The position numbers and the translations under genes were made by a program. This document shows positions 1 to 7,626 of a DNA stretch of 56,122 bases, piece after piece (the stretch's first letter is position 1; the number at the start of each line of letters is the position of its first letter). The notes below the pieces were generated by a model. It ran no database searches and had not been told where the DNA came from. It saw nothing but the letters and a program-made list of their open reading frames with translations. The stretch is from Ectopseudomonas mendocina (lineage in GTDB: Bacteria; Pseudomonadota; Gammaproteobacteria; Pseudomonadales; Pseudomonadaceae): contig NZ_SCFY01000027.1 in the NCBI RefSeq assembly GCF_007049795.1, positions 1 through 56,122 of the forward strand. Reading direction: 5' to 3'.

Positions 1-101
1 GTAATGCCTGTCGCTTCCACCAGCTCCGGCACCGTCCGGTTCAAGGGCGGCATCATCTGCCGCACCACCCACTCCCGATGCTCTATCGAATAACGCGCCA
101 C
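1..101 (-). CDS. Transposase OrfA N-terminus, cut by window edge
   Basis: Reading leftward from a GTG at 101-99, the minus strand encodes VARYSIEHREWVVRQMMPPL and then NRTVPELVEATGI before the window ends. This resembles the N-terminal helix-turn-helix of IS3-type OrfA transposases (R-Y-S...E-x-R...PP-N-x-x-V-x-E-L-A-x-x-T-G-I). The element end should lie between 102 and about 166, where the AIPR reading frame breaks off, so this IS probably interrupted that gene. The family assignment rests on 33 residues only. Confidence 0.45.
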   Translation of the reverse strand, partial: MARYSIEHREWVVRQMMPPLNRTVPELVEATGI

Positions 102-165
102 ACGGCTCTCACTTCCGCCCACCGACCAAGACTCATCGAATCAACTCACACGACAACTATCCTGA

Positions 166-1188
166 CGCGGCGGGATCTCCGAATACGCCAACACACAAAA
201 CAAGGTTTCGCTGGCTGATCTTGCCTCTAACAGTCCGGTACAGATCCGAATTGAACGCTTCTCCAAAGAGGTGTCCGTTCCCCAGAAAGCGGGCGAGCTT
301 CACAGCAGCAAATGGTTCTATGAACGTGCTAGAGGCCAGTACAAGAATCTCTTCTCGTACAAGACGCCGTCTGAGCGCAAGAAGCTTGAGTTGATGTATC
401 CCAAGACACGTCTCGTGACAAAGACCGACCTTGCGAAGTACGAGCTTTCCTTCGATGGGCGCCCCCAACATGTCAGTGAGGGCGCCCAGAAATGCTTCAA
501 CCGCTACACGACATCGGTGCTCGCGAAGCTCGGAGATGGATCCTCGCTCAGTGAAACCTGGTTCCGTCGGGCCATGGCTAAAGCATTGCTCTTCATTGAC
601 CTTGATGAAGCCGTGCAGAACTCGTCGTGGTACCAAGCAGACCGAGGCTATAAAGCTCAAATTGTCACGTACACGATTGCAGCCTGCGCTGACGGGTTCC
701 GAGCAAAGGCCCAGCAGTTGGATCTGGATAGGATATGGCGAGAGCAGAGTGTTCCCTCAGCACTGCTTGGATGGATGCTAGAGCAGGCCCGTCTGGTGGC
801 AGACATTCTGAGATCCCCGCCGGACAATGTCAGGAACATCTCAGAGTTCGCCAAGCGGGATTTCTGCTGGGAGCAGTATGTGAGGGGCAAGGTTGGCGTA
901 CCAAGCGAAACCGCCGCCCAGTTTGGTGTTTCGATCGAGGAATACTGTGACGAAGCACGACAGGGAAGCCGCGAAGGAGCCATGAATCTCGAGGTTGACT
1001 TCGATGTTGCCCTGTTTGGCTTGGTGCCCCGCGCGAACGACATCATCACCCAGGCGCAGAAGAATGGGATTGCATCACCCAAGAACATTAGTGCCTTGAC
1101 CAAGATTGCTTCCGGCCGTCTGAACCTGTCCAAAGGAGAAAAGACAGCTTTGAAGTACCTGTTGGAACGATTGGAGATCGAATGCTGA
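166..1188 (+). pseudogene. AIPR (abortive infection phage resistance) protein, 5'-truncated
   Basis: The frame is open from just after an in-frame TGA at 163-165 to the stop at 1188 and gives about 340 residues. It starts ISEYANTQNKVS and continues with KWFYERARGQY and YPKTRLVTKTDLAKYELSF, as I know from the central and C-terminal part of AIPR-domain proteins. Full-length members are considerably longer, and the N-terminal portion is absent. The break coincides with the end of the transposase-bearing sequence at 1-162, so IS insertion is the likely cause. A GTG at 271 could start a shorter product, but nothing indicates a working gene. AIPR proteins are associated with phage defence. Confidence 0.6.
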
Positions 1189-1268
1189 GCAGAGACTGGC
1201 TCAGGTCATCGCGAGGTGCTCGCTGGGGCTGGCTGGTCGGAGAGGTTGGGCCAGGCCAGTGAATGGTA

Positions 1269-1299
1269 AAGCGGCGAAATCTTATGATTTACGCCGCTT
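1269..1299 (+). terminator. Hairpin downstream of AIPR remnant
   Basis: Eight-base arms AAGCGGCG (1269-1276) and CGCCGCTT (1292-1299) form a stem about 80 bp after the AIPR stop. There is no clear T-run after it, so it is at best a weak terminator. Confidence 0.3.
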
Positions 1300-1431
1300 G
1301 GTCATTTCAGTTCGTCGCTGAGCGCTCTGTCAGGCTCAACACTTTCTTGACGTCGCGAGCTGCGAGATCTGAATCGCCCCTAGTTTCGTAGACACCTCCA
1401 AGCCTCATAATGAGGCCCATCAGGAGGTGCC

Positions 1432-1710
1432 ATGAGCAACCAGCGTTACCCCGAAGAATTCAAGATCGAAGCGGTCAAGCACATCACTGAGCGCGGCTTG
1501 CGTGTTGCCGATGTGGCAGAGCGTCTAGGTGTGTCCGCGCATAGCCTGTACGCCTGGGTAAAGCGCTACAGCAAGCCCCAAGTACAGCGGCAGCAGGTAG
1601 ATGATCAGCAAGCCGAACTGCGTCGTTTGCGCGCTGAACTCAAGCGAGTGACCGAAGAGCGAGACATCCTAAAAAAGGCCGCCGCGTACTTTGCCAAGGA
1701 GTCCGGCTGA
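1432..1710 (+). CDS. IS3-family transposase OrfA
   Basis: This 92-aa protein has the OrfA layout. The N-terminal helix-turn-helix reads RYPEEFKIEAVKHITERG and continues with VADVAERLGVSAHSLYAWVKRY. A heptad-rich leucine-zipper segment follows (about 58-85, QQAELRRLRAELKRVTEERD, then ILKKAAAYFAKESG). The start ATG at 1432 follows AGGAGGTGCC, a strong ribosome binding site. OrfA binds the IS ends and, by -1 frameshifting at 1671-1677, would normally be fused to OrfB. OrfB is truncated here, so OrfA is an orphan. Confidence 0.85.
   Translation: MSNQRYPEEFKIEAVKHITERGLRVADVAERLGVSAHSLYAWVKRYSKPQVQRQQVDDQQAELRRLRAELKRVTEERDILKKAAAYFAKESG
1671..1677 (+). promoter_or_regulatory. Programmed -1 frameshift slippery site (AAAAAAG)
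   Basis: A AAA AAG lies in the zero frame of orfA near its end. The orfB frame is -1 relative to orfA and is open across this site, the standard IS3-family arrangement for making OrfAB. Confidence 0.65.
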
Positions 1711-1736
1711 AGTACGCCGTTATCAGCAAGCTGTCG

Positions 1737-2196
1737 GTGGAGTACCCGGTGCGGCGCCTCTGCCAGACCCTCCAGGTACATCCCAGCGGTTACTACGCCT
1801 GGCTGGCCGAGCCGAAATCTGCACGCGCCAAGGAGGATCAGCGTCTGCTCGGATTGATCAAGCATGCCTGGTTGGAAAGCGGCGGGGTCTACGGCTACCG
1901 CAAGATCCACGACGACCTGCGTGAGCTGGGCGAGTCTTGTGGTCGGCACCGCGTGGCTCGCCTGATGCGGGGAGAGGGACTGCGCTCGCAGACCGGTTAT
2001 CGTCGGCGCCCCGGGTACTATGGTGGCAAGCCGACTGTGGCCTCGCCCAACCGTCTGGAGCGGAAGTTCAACGTCAGTGAACCGAACAAGGTCTGGGTCA
2101 CCGACATCACTTACATCCGCACCTATGAGGGTTGGTTGTACTTGGTGGTGGTACTGGATCTGTTTTCGCGCCAAGTGATTGGCTGGTCGATGAAGC
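1737..2196 (+). pseudogene. IS3-family transposase OrfB, C-terminally truncated
   Basis: The frame contains the HTH_21 region (LLGLIKHAWLESGGVYGYRK, then IHDDLRELGESCGRHRVARL), the linker NVSEPNKVWVTDITYIRTYE and the first strands of the rve/DDE integrase core up to DLFSRQVIGWSMKP. The first catalytic Asp (VTDITY) is present. The second Asp and the Glu lie beyond the breakpoint near 2196 and are lost. Codons after the breakpoint are read-through of antisense istA sequence up to a stop at 2324. Confidence 0.8.
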
Positions 2197-3195
2197 CACC
2201 CGCGCCTTCTTCCACTCGGCGTAGACGTAGGGTTGCACCGGCAAGGGGCGCAGCGCCAGACGATCCAGAGCCTCGAAGGCCGAGTGCCGGGAGCCCGGCA
2301 GCTTGCGAAACGGGCGGCGATTGAGCCGCTCCAGCAACACGGAGATGGCGCTGTTGAGTTCATCCAAGGAGAAGAACTGACGGTTGCGCAGGGCCGCGAG
2401 GATCCAGCGCTCGACCACCTGCACGCCGACTTCGGCCTTGGCCTTGTCGCGCGGCTTACGCGCCCGCGCCGGCACCACCGCCACTCCGTAGTGCTCGGCA
2501 AGGTCGCGGTAGCTGGGGTTGATGTCCGGCTCGTAACGATGGGCCTTGCTTACCGCGCTGCGCAGGTTGTCCGGCACCACGATCTCCGGCACGCCGCCGA
2601 GGAAGGCGAAGCAACGGGTATGCGAGCCTAGCCAGTCCGGCAGCTGCTGCGACCAGGTGGCTTCGGCGAAGGTGTAGCTGGACGCGCCAAGCACCGCGAC
2701 GAACACCTGCGCCCGGCGGATCTCGCCGCTGTGGCGGTCGATAACCGGCACCGTCTGCCCGGCGTAGTCGACGAACAACTTCTCGCCGACGCGATGCTCC
2801 TGGCGCATCACCACGTCCAGCTTGCCCTGCCAGGCCCGGTAGTGCTCGCAGAACCAGCTGTACTGAAAACCCTGCGGCTGGTTCAGGCGGTACTCCTGCC
2901 AGAGCAGCGCCAGGGTCACGCCGGGGCGACGCAGCTCGGCATGCACCCAAGACCAATCAGGCAGCGGTCGTTGTTCGGAGGGTACCGCCGGCGGTGGCGG
3001 GAACAGCTGCTGCTCCAGTTCGGAATCGGACAACGAACAGGGCCAGGCTAGACCGCTGGCGGCAAAGCGGTTGAGGTAATCGCCGACGGTGACACGACCG
3101 ACCTGCACACTGACTGCAATCTGGCGAGCCGATAGCCCGACCTCGAACTTGAGACGAAGTACTTCGCGAATCTTACGCATGGATAAACGCTCCAC
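2197..3195 (-). pseudogene. istA: IS21-family transposase IstA, C-terminally truncated
   Basis: About 333 residues of genuine IstA remain: the N-terminal helix-turn-helix (MRKIREVLRLKFEVGLSARQ, then IAVSVQVGRVTVGDYL) and an rve-type catalytic core. The candidate DDE residues are in KLFVDYAGQ, VPDNLRSAV and KAKAEVGVQ. The native sequence stops after PYVYAEWKKARV, and the 28 or so residues that follow are read-through of IS3 DNA. IstA normally is about 500 residues and works with the IstB ATPase, which is absent. Confidence 0.8.
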
Positions 3196-3266
3196 GACGA
3201 CCTCTCTGCTTCGAAAAAGAGGTCGATGGTAGTGAAGAAATCCTGCGTTACTGCCTGCCCGGTTGA

Positions 3267-3358
3267 GTGGCCGGATGGCCGTGGAATCAGTGGCCGGATC
3301 ACCGTGGAATCGGTGGTCAGATGCTTATGGAATGGGTGGCCAGATGACCGTGGAATCC
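3267..3358. repeat. Four tandem 23-bp terminal repeats of IS21-family end
   Basis: Units starting at 3267, 3290, 3313 and 3336 follow the pattern GTGGCCGGATNNCCGTGGAAT with mismatches in the third unit. The exact 23-bp spacing keeps the copies two helical turns apart, as expected for multiple IstA binding sites at an IS21-type end. Confidence 0.75.
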
Positions 3359-3360
3359 GC

Positions 3361-3771
3361 ACTATACCTAGTGAGAGGCTATGAACCAGCTGTTCCTTTG
3401 GACTTCGATTCTGCGGCCCGACGGAGCGTCCCGAATGAGTTGTCTCAAACCGGGAAGCGAATCTTGCGTTGTTTTCGGTAGCTGCTGCTCAGTTTTGAAG
3501 TCAGCGCGACTTCTAGCTCTTTCGCCGCCATATTCCCGGCCGCCTTTCCGCTCTGGTTCTACCCGATCACTCTCCTGCTGACTAGAGTGCTACTCCTAGG
3601 TTGGCAAATCGGGCTCGTTTGGATTTTCGGCACGTTGGCCTTTCGTGATGGCTACCTGCGTATCGGGCTATGAACGGTTGGGCCGGTGGGGCACTGGTGG
3701 CATTTGGGTTCCAGAAGATCTTCGCGCGCTGAGACGCCTGAGCAGTTCAAGGTCGTCGTGTAATCCTGACG
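3361..3771. other. Gap without a convincing gene
   Basis: No recognisable gene is seen between the IS21-type end and the relaxase remnant. One plus-strand frame (3482-3673, no ATG/GTG/TTG start) encodes a hydrophobic segment with FPLWFYPITLLLTRVLLLGW followed by QIGLVWIFGTLAFRDGYLRI. It may be the tail of a decayed membrane protein, but I cannot name it. Confidence 0.4.
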
Positions 3772-4065
3772 CGTAACCTGCAGGCGACGTTGCGCAATCG
3801 AGAGCGAACCCAGTTCGCTCTCGAGATCGCCGCCGAAACGGGGTTAGAGCACCGACCAATCCTTGATGATCGGCGCGTGATAGGCATCTACGGCGTAGCG
3901 TCTGCTCGCCAGTGGACGTTACGCCGTGCTCGATGACGGTAAGGGATTCAGCCTAATGCCGTGAACCCCATCATCGAACAACGACTCGGGCAGCAAATTG
4001 CAGTGACCCATGCGCCATGGCAGAGTGTTCTGGGAGATTAGTCGGTCGCAAGGCTGAGATGTAGA
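3772..4065 (+). pseudogene. Conjugative relaxase C-terminus (DUF3363), decayed remnant
   Basis: Pieces of the C-terminal part of DUF3363-type relaxases appear in different frames: ATLRNRERTQFALEIAAETG, then LEHRPILDDRRVIGIY, then YAVLDDGKGFSLMP, then NPIIEQRLGQQIAVT. The order is that of the intact family, but frameshifts separate the blocks and stops interrupt them. This relaxase type is carried by Tn4371-like ICEs and related plasmids, so an integrative conjugative element or plasmid was once present next to arcC. Identification is from memory of the family motif and not from a search. Confidence 0.55.
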
Positions 4066-4179
4066 GTCGAAGCATACTGGTGAAAACCAAGTGAACCTCG
4101 TAGCCCTCTAGATTGTCTCGAGTTTGTCCAAGTTATCGCGATGCAGATGGCCGGGCTCGAACATGTTGGCATCTCTCCT

Positions 4180-5106
4180 TCAGCGATAGGCGATGGCGCT
4201 GTAATCCAGGCTGATCCGGGTACCGGATTTGCCCTGGACGATGGCCTCGATATTTTCCAGCGAGCCGATCACCGCCGTGCTGCCAGTGTTGCGGGCGAAC
4301 TCGCAGGCGGCTTGCACCTTCGGCCCCATGGAGCCGGCGGCAAAGCCGAGTTTGTCCAGCTCGTCGGGGTGAGCTTCGGCGATGGATTTCTGCGTCGGCT
4401 TGCCCCAGTCGATATAGGTGGCGTCGACGTCGGTGGCGATTACCAGCAGGTCGGCGTTGAGCTGTTCGGCGAGCAGTGACGAGCACAGATCCTTGTCGAT
4501 CACCGCCTCCACGCCATGCAATTTGTTGCCGTCGTACATGGTGGGAATACCGCCGCCACCGGCGCAGATCACCACGCTGCCTTTTTCCAGCAGCCATTTG
4601 ATCGGGCGAATTTCGAAGATGCGTTGTGGCCGTGGGCTGGCCACGACGCGGCGGAACTTGTCACCGTCCGGGGCGATGCTCCAGCCTTTCTCGGCGGCCA
4701 GGCGTTCGGCTTCTTCCTTGGCGTAGACCGGGCCTATAGGTTTGGTTGGTTTCTTGAACGCTGGATCGGCGCTGTCCACTTCGACCTGGGTGAGGATGGT
4801 GGCGAAGGGCACCTCGAACGGCAGCAGGTTGCCCAGCTCCTGCTCGATCATGTAGCCGATCATGCCTTCAGTTTCGGCGCCGAGTACATCCAGCGGGTAA
4901 GGATTGGCGGCGTCGAAGGCATTGCCCCGCAGGGCCAGCAGGCCGACTTGTGGGCCGTTGCCGTGAGCGATCACCAGCTCGTTTCCGCCTGCAACCTTGG
5001 CTATCTGCTCACAGGCGATACGTACATTTTCACGCTGGTTTTCCGCGGTCATGGCTTCGCCGCGACGAAGCAGGGCGTTGCCGCCCAGGGCGATGACGAG
5101 TCGCAT
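4180..5106 (-). CDS. arcC: Carbamate kinase
   Basis: The last enzyme of the arginine deiminase pathway transfers phosphate from carbamoyl phosphate to ADP, giving ATP, CO2 and ammonia. The 308-aa protein starts MRLVIALGGNALLRRGEAM with the amino-acid-kinase glycine-rich motif ALGGNAL. It contains VIAHGNGPQVGLL, VICAGGGGIPTM and DVDATYIDWGKP, all family hallmarks. The ATG at 5106 fits the family N-terminus. An in-frame extension to 5277 would run through the inverted repeat and is rejected. It is the distal gene of arcDABC, separated from arcB by a 22-bp-arm inverted repeat that probably modulates its expression or mRNA stability. Confidence 0.96.
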   Translation of the reverse strand: MRLVIALGGNALLRRGEAMTAENQRENVRIACEQIAKVAGGNELVIAHGNGPQVGLLALRGNAFDAANPYPLDVLGAETEGMIGYMIEQELGNLLPFEVPFATILTQVEVDSADPAFKKPTKPIGPVYAKEEAERLAAEKGWSIAPDGDKFRRVVASPRPQRIFEIRPIKWLLEKGSVVICAGGGGIPTMYDGNKLHGVEAVIDKDLCSSLLAEQLNADLLVIATDVDATYIDWGKPTQKSIAEAHPDELDKLGFAAGSMGPKVQAACEFARNTGSTAVIGSLENIEAIVQGKSGTRISLDYSAIAYR

Positions 5107-5130
5107 GATGGTTGCTCCTTGTTCTCGTTC

Positions 5131-5192
5131 GTAGCCCGGATGCAATCCGGGGATGGCGAGGGGGCGATTGCCCCGGATTGCATCCGGGCTAC
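5131..5192. repeat. REP-like perfect inverted repeat between arcB and arcC
   Basis: Two perfectly complementary 22-base arms (5131-5152, beginning GTAGCCCGGATGCAATCC, and 5171-5192) flank an 18-base loop. The GTAGCCCGGATGCAATCCGG core is a repetitive intergenic sequence type seen in several Pseudomonas genomes. In the arc transcript it would fold into a very stable hairpin between two cistrons. Confidence 0.8.
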
Positions 5193-5195
5193 GGT

Positions 5196-6206
5196 TTAGA
5201 TGTCGGCCAGGGTCGCGACCAGAATCGCCTTGATGGTGTGCATGCGGTTTTCCGCCTGCTCGAAGGCGATGTTCCATGGCGACTCGAAGACGTCCTCGGT
5301 CACTTCGATGCCGTTCTTCAGGTGCGGATACTGTTCGGCGATCTGCTTGCCGACCTTGGTTTCGCTGTTGTGGAAGGCCGGCAGGCAGTGCATGAACTTC
5401 ACCCGCGGGTTGCCGGCGGCCTTCATGATTTCGGCGTTGACTTGGTACGGCAGCAGTTCCTGGATGCGTTCACCCCAGGCTTCCACCGGCTCGCCCATCG
5501 ACACCCAGACGTCGGTGTGGACGAAGTCGACGCCCTTGACCGCTTCCTTCGGGTCTTCAGTGAGCAGCAGGCGGGCGCCGCTTTCCTCGGCGAATTTCTT
5601 GCAGGCGGCGACATGTTCGGCGCTCGGCCACAGCGCCTTGGGCGCGGCGATGCGCACGTCCATGCCGAGCTTGGCGCCGATCAGCAGCAGCGAGTTGCCC
5701 ATGTTGTTGCGCGCATCGCCGAGGTAGGCGTAGGCGATGTCGTGCAGCGGCTTGTCGCTGTGCTCGCGCATGGTCAGCACGTCGGCGAGCATCTGCGTGG
5801 GGTGGTACTCGTCGGTCAGACCGTTGAACACCGGCACGCCGGCGTAGGTGGCCAGTTCCTCGACAATCTCCTGCTTGAAGCCGCGATACTCGATGGCGTC
5901 GTACATGCGTCCGAGCACGCGAGCGGTGTCCTTCATCGACTCCTTGTGACCGATCTGCGAGGAGCCGGGGTCGATGTAGGTGACGTTGGCGCCCTGGTCG
6001 TAGGCGGCCACCTCGAAGGCGCAGCGGGTGCGGGTCGAGGTCTTCTCGAAGATCAGCGCGATGTTCTTGCGGCTCAGGTGCTGCTGCTCGGTGCCGGTGT
6101 ACTTGGCGCGCTTGAGGTCGCGCGACAGGTCGAGCAGGTAACGCAGCTCACGGGTGCTGTGGTGCATCAGGCTGAGCAGGTTGCGGTTGTGCATGTTGAA
6201 AGCCAT
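5196..6206 (-). CDS. arcB: Ornithine carbamoyltransferase, catabolic
   Basis: It phosphorolyses citrulline to ornithine and carbamoyl phosphate in the arginine deiminase pathway. The 336-aa protein begins MAFNMHNRNLLSLMHHSTRE and carries the carbamoyl-phosphate loop FEKTSTRTRCAFE, the HPTQMLADVLT motif and FMHCLPAFH with the ornithine-side Cys. The FNGLTDEYHPTQ context matches the catabolic, dodecameric Pseudomonas enzyme. The start at 6206 is chosen because the 14 codons upstream do not resemble family sequence and CGGAGCGAAATCTC precedes the ATG. It lies between arcA and arcC, with repeats on both sides. Confidence 0.96.
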   Translation of the reverse strand: MAFNMHNRNLLSLMHHSTRELRYLLDLSRDLKRAKYTGTEQQHLSRKNIALIFEKTSTRTRCAFEVAAYDQGANVTYIDPGSSQIGHKESMKDTARVLGRMYDAIEYRGFKQEIVEELATYAGVPVFNGLTDEYHPTQMLADVLTMREHSDKPLHDIAYAYLGDARNNMGNSLLLIGAKLGMDVRIAAPKALWPSAEHVAACKKFAEESGARLLLTEDPKEAVKGVDFVHTDVWVSMGEPVEAWGERIQELLPYQVNAEIMKAAGNPRVKFMHCLPAFHNSETKVGKQIAEQYPHLKNGIEVTEDVFESPWNIAFEQAENRMHTIKAILVATLADI

Positions 6207-6235
6207 GAGATTTCGCTCCGTTGGCAAGGGCAACT

Positions 6236-6311
6236 GTAGGGCGGACATGCTGCAGGCTTGTCCGCCTTCTTGCTGGCAAAGGTGGACAAGGCTGCGCCAT
6301 GTCCACCCTAC
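6236..6311. repeat. Paired REP-like hairpins between arcA and arcB
   Basis: Two 31-base arms (6236-6266 and 6281-6311) are imperfect inverted copies of each other. Each arm is itself a small hairpin, for example GGCGGACA...TGTCCGCC. This is the BIME-like architecture of mobile intergenic repeats in Pseudomonas (GTAGGGTGGACA type). Confidence 0.75.
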
Positions 6312-6324
6312 GAATATGTGTCCG

Positions 6325-7575
6325 TCAGTAATCGATTGGGTCGCGGATGATCGGACAGGTCATGCAGTGGCCGCCGCCACGGCCGCGTCCCAGTTCGCTG
6401 GCGCTGATGGTGATGACCTCGACGCCGGCCTTGCGCAGCAGGGTGTTGGTGTAGGTGTTGCGGTCGTAGCCGATGACCACGCCGGGTTCCAGGCAGACCA
6501 CGTTGTTGCCGTCGTCCCACTGCTCGCGTTCGGCCTCGTAGGCGTCGCCGCCGGTTTCCACCACGCGCAGTTTCTTCAGGTTGAGCGACTCGGCGACCAC
6601 GTCGAGGAAGCTGCGCTCGTCGCGGCGCAGGTCGATACCGCCAGGCTTGCTTTCATCCGGGCGCAGCACGAAGGGCACGATGGAGTTGGCCACTTCCGGG
6701 AAGATGGTCACTAGGTCGCGGTCGCAGAAGCTGAACACGGTGTCCAGGTGCATGGCCGAGCGCGATTTGCCCAGGCCGGCGACTATCACCTTGTCGGCGG
6801 CGCCTTTGGCGAACAGGGTACGCGCCACCTGGCCGATGGCCTGGTGCGAGCTGCGCTCACCCATGCCGATCAGCACGGTACCGTTGCCGATTGGCATCAC
6901 GTCGCCGCCTTCGAGGGTGGCCGAGCCGTGATCCTGATCCGGGTCGCCATACCAGACCTCGAACTCTTCATTGATGAAGTCCGGGTGGAATTTGTAGATG
7001 GCACTGGCGAGCAGGGTTTCCTGGCGGCGCGCCGGCCAGTACATCGGGTTGAGGGTTACGCCGCCGTAGATCCAGCAGGTGGTGTCGCGGGTGAACTGGG
7101 TGTTGGGCAGCGGCGGGAAGATGAAGCTGGACTCGCCCAGATAGGCGTTGAACATCTTCGCTGCTTCCGAATCTTTGTATTTCTGCAGGTCTGCGCCGGA
7201 CACGCCGCCGATCAGGAATTCGGCGATGCGCCGTGGCTCCAGGCTTTCGATAAACGAACGAACTTCGTTCTGCAGACCGAGGCCGACGCTGTTGGGGGTG
7301 ATCTTGCGCTCGAGAATCCACTGCAGCGCTTGCGGGTTGCGCACGGTCTCTTCGAGCAGGTTGTGCATCTCCACGACCTCTATACCGCGTTCACGCATCT
7401 TGGTCATGAAATCGAAATGGTCGCGCTTGGCCTGCGATACCCAGATCACGTCGTCGAACAGCAGTTCGTCGCAGTTGGCGGGGGTCAGGCGCAGGTGCGC
7501 AAGGCCGGGCGAGCAGACCATCACCTTGTGCAGCTTGCCGGCTTCGGAATGAACGCCTAGGGCTTTCTTGGACAT
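6325..7575 (-). CDS. arcA: Arginine deiminase
   Basis: It hydrolyses arginine to citrulline and ammonia, the first step of fermentative arginine use. The 416-aa protein has the guanidino-group-modifying fold and the expected active site: Cys in GGGHCMTCPI near the C-terminus, His in SAMHLDTVFSF, and acidic residues in WYGDPDQDHG and LEGGDVMPIG. A strong AAGGAG lies 7 nt upstream of the ATG at 7575. It is the second gene of the operon, 51 bp after arcD. The sequence looks intact and is close to P. aeruginosa ArcA. Confidence 0.97.
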   Translation of the reverse strand: MSKKALGVHSEAGKLHKVMVCSPGLAHLRLTPANCDELLFDDVIWVSQAKRDHFDFMTKMRERGIEVVEMHNLLEETVRNPQALQWILERKITPNSVGLGLQNEVRSFIESLEPRRIAEFLIGGVSGADLQKYKDSEAAKMFNAYLGESSFIFPPLPNTQFTRDTTCWIYGGVTLNPMYWPARRQETLLASAIYKFHPDFINEEFEVWYGDPDQDHGSATLEGGDVMPIGNGTVLIGMGERSSHQAIGQVARTLFAKGAADKVIVAGLGKSRSAMHLDTVFSFCDRDLVTIFPEVANSIVPFVLRPDESKPGGIDLRRDERSFLDVVAESLNLKKLRVVETGGDAYEAEREQWDDGNNVVCLEPGVVIGYDRNTYTNTLLRKAGVEVITISASELGRGRGGGHCMTCPIIRDPIDY

Positions 7576-7626
7576 GTCAAACTCCTTCTCGTGGAACGTG
7601 GCCCCGGAAGGTCCGGGGCGGCACTT

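Larger units (their letters stand above)
1370..2196 (+). mobile_element. IS3-family element, right part missing
   Basis: The left end starts near TGAATCGCCCCTAGTTTCGT (1370), as expected of a TG-starting IS3 terminal repeat. It is followed by orfA, an A6G slippery site and the first half of orfB. Homology stops abruptly near 2196, where sequence of an oppositely oriented IS21-family istA begins. The right inverted repeat and the DDE C-terminal half are missing, so the element cannot move by itself. Confidence 0.75.
2197..3360 (-). mobile_element. IS21-family element, istA-side fragment
   Basis: The fragment holds an istA gene lacking its C-terminus and, upstream of it, an end region with four tandem 23-bp repeats (3267-3358), as is typical of IS21-family termini. 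The istB side is gone and the sequence joins an IS3 remnant near 2197. The join probably reflects nested insertion or IS-mediated deletion. Confidence 0.75.

Noticed and set aside
5112..6239. 375-aa plus-strand frame opposite arcB (and similar long frames opposite arcA, arcD, the ABC and DUF3141 genes)
   Set aside because: These are antisense shadows of high-GC coding genes with strong codon bias; no independent family features.
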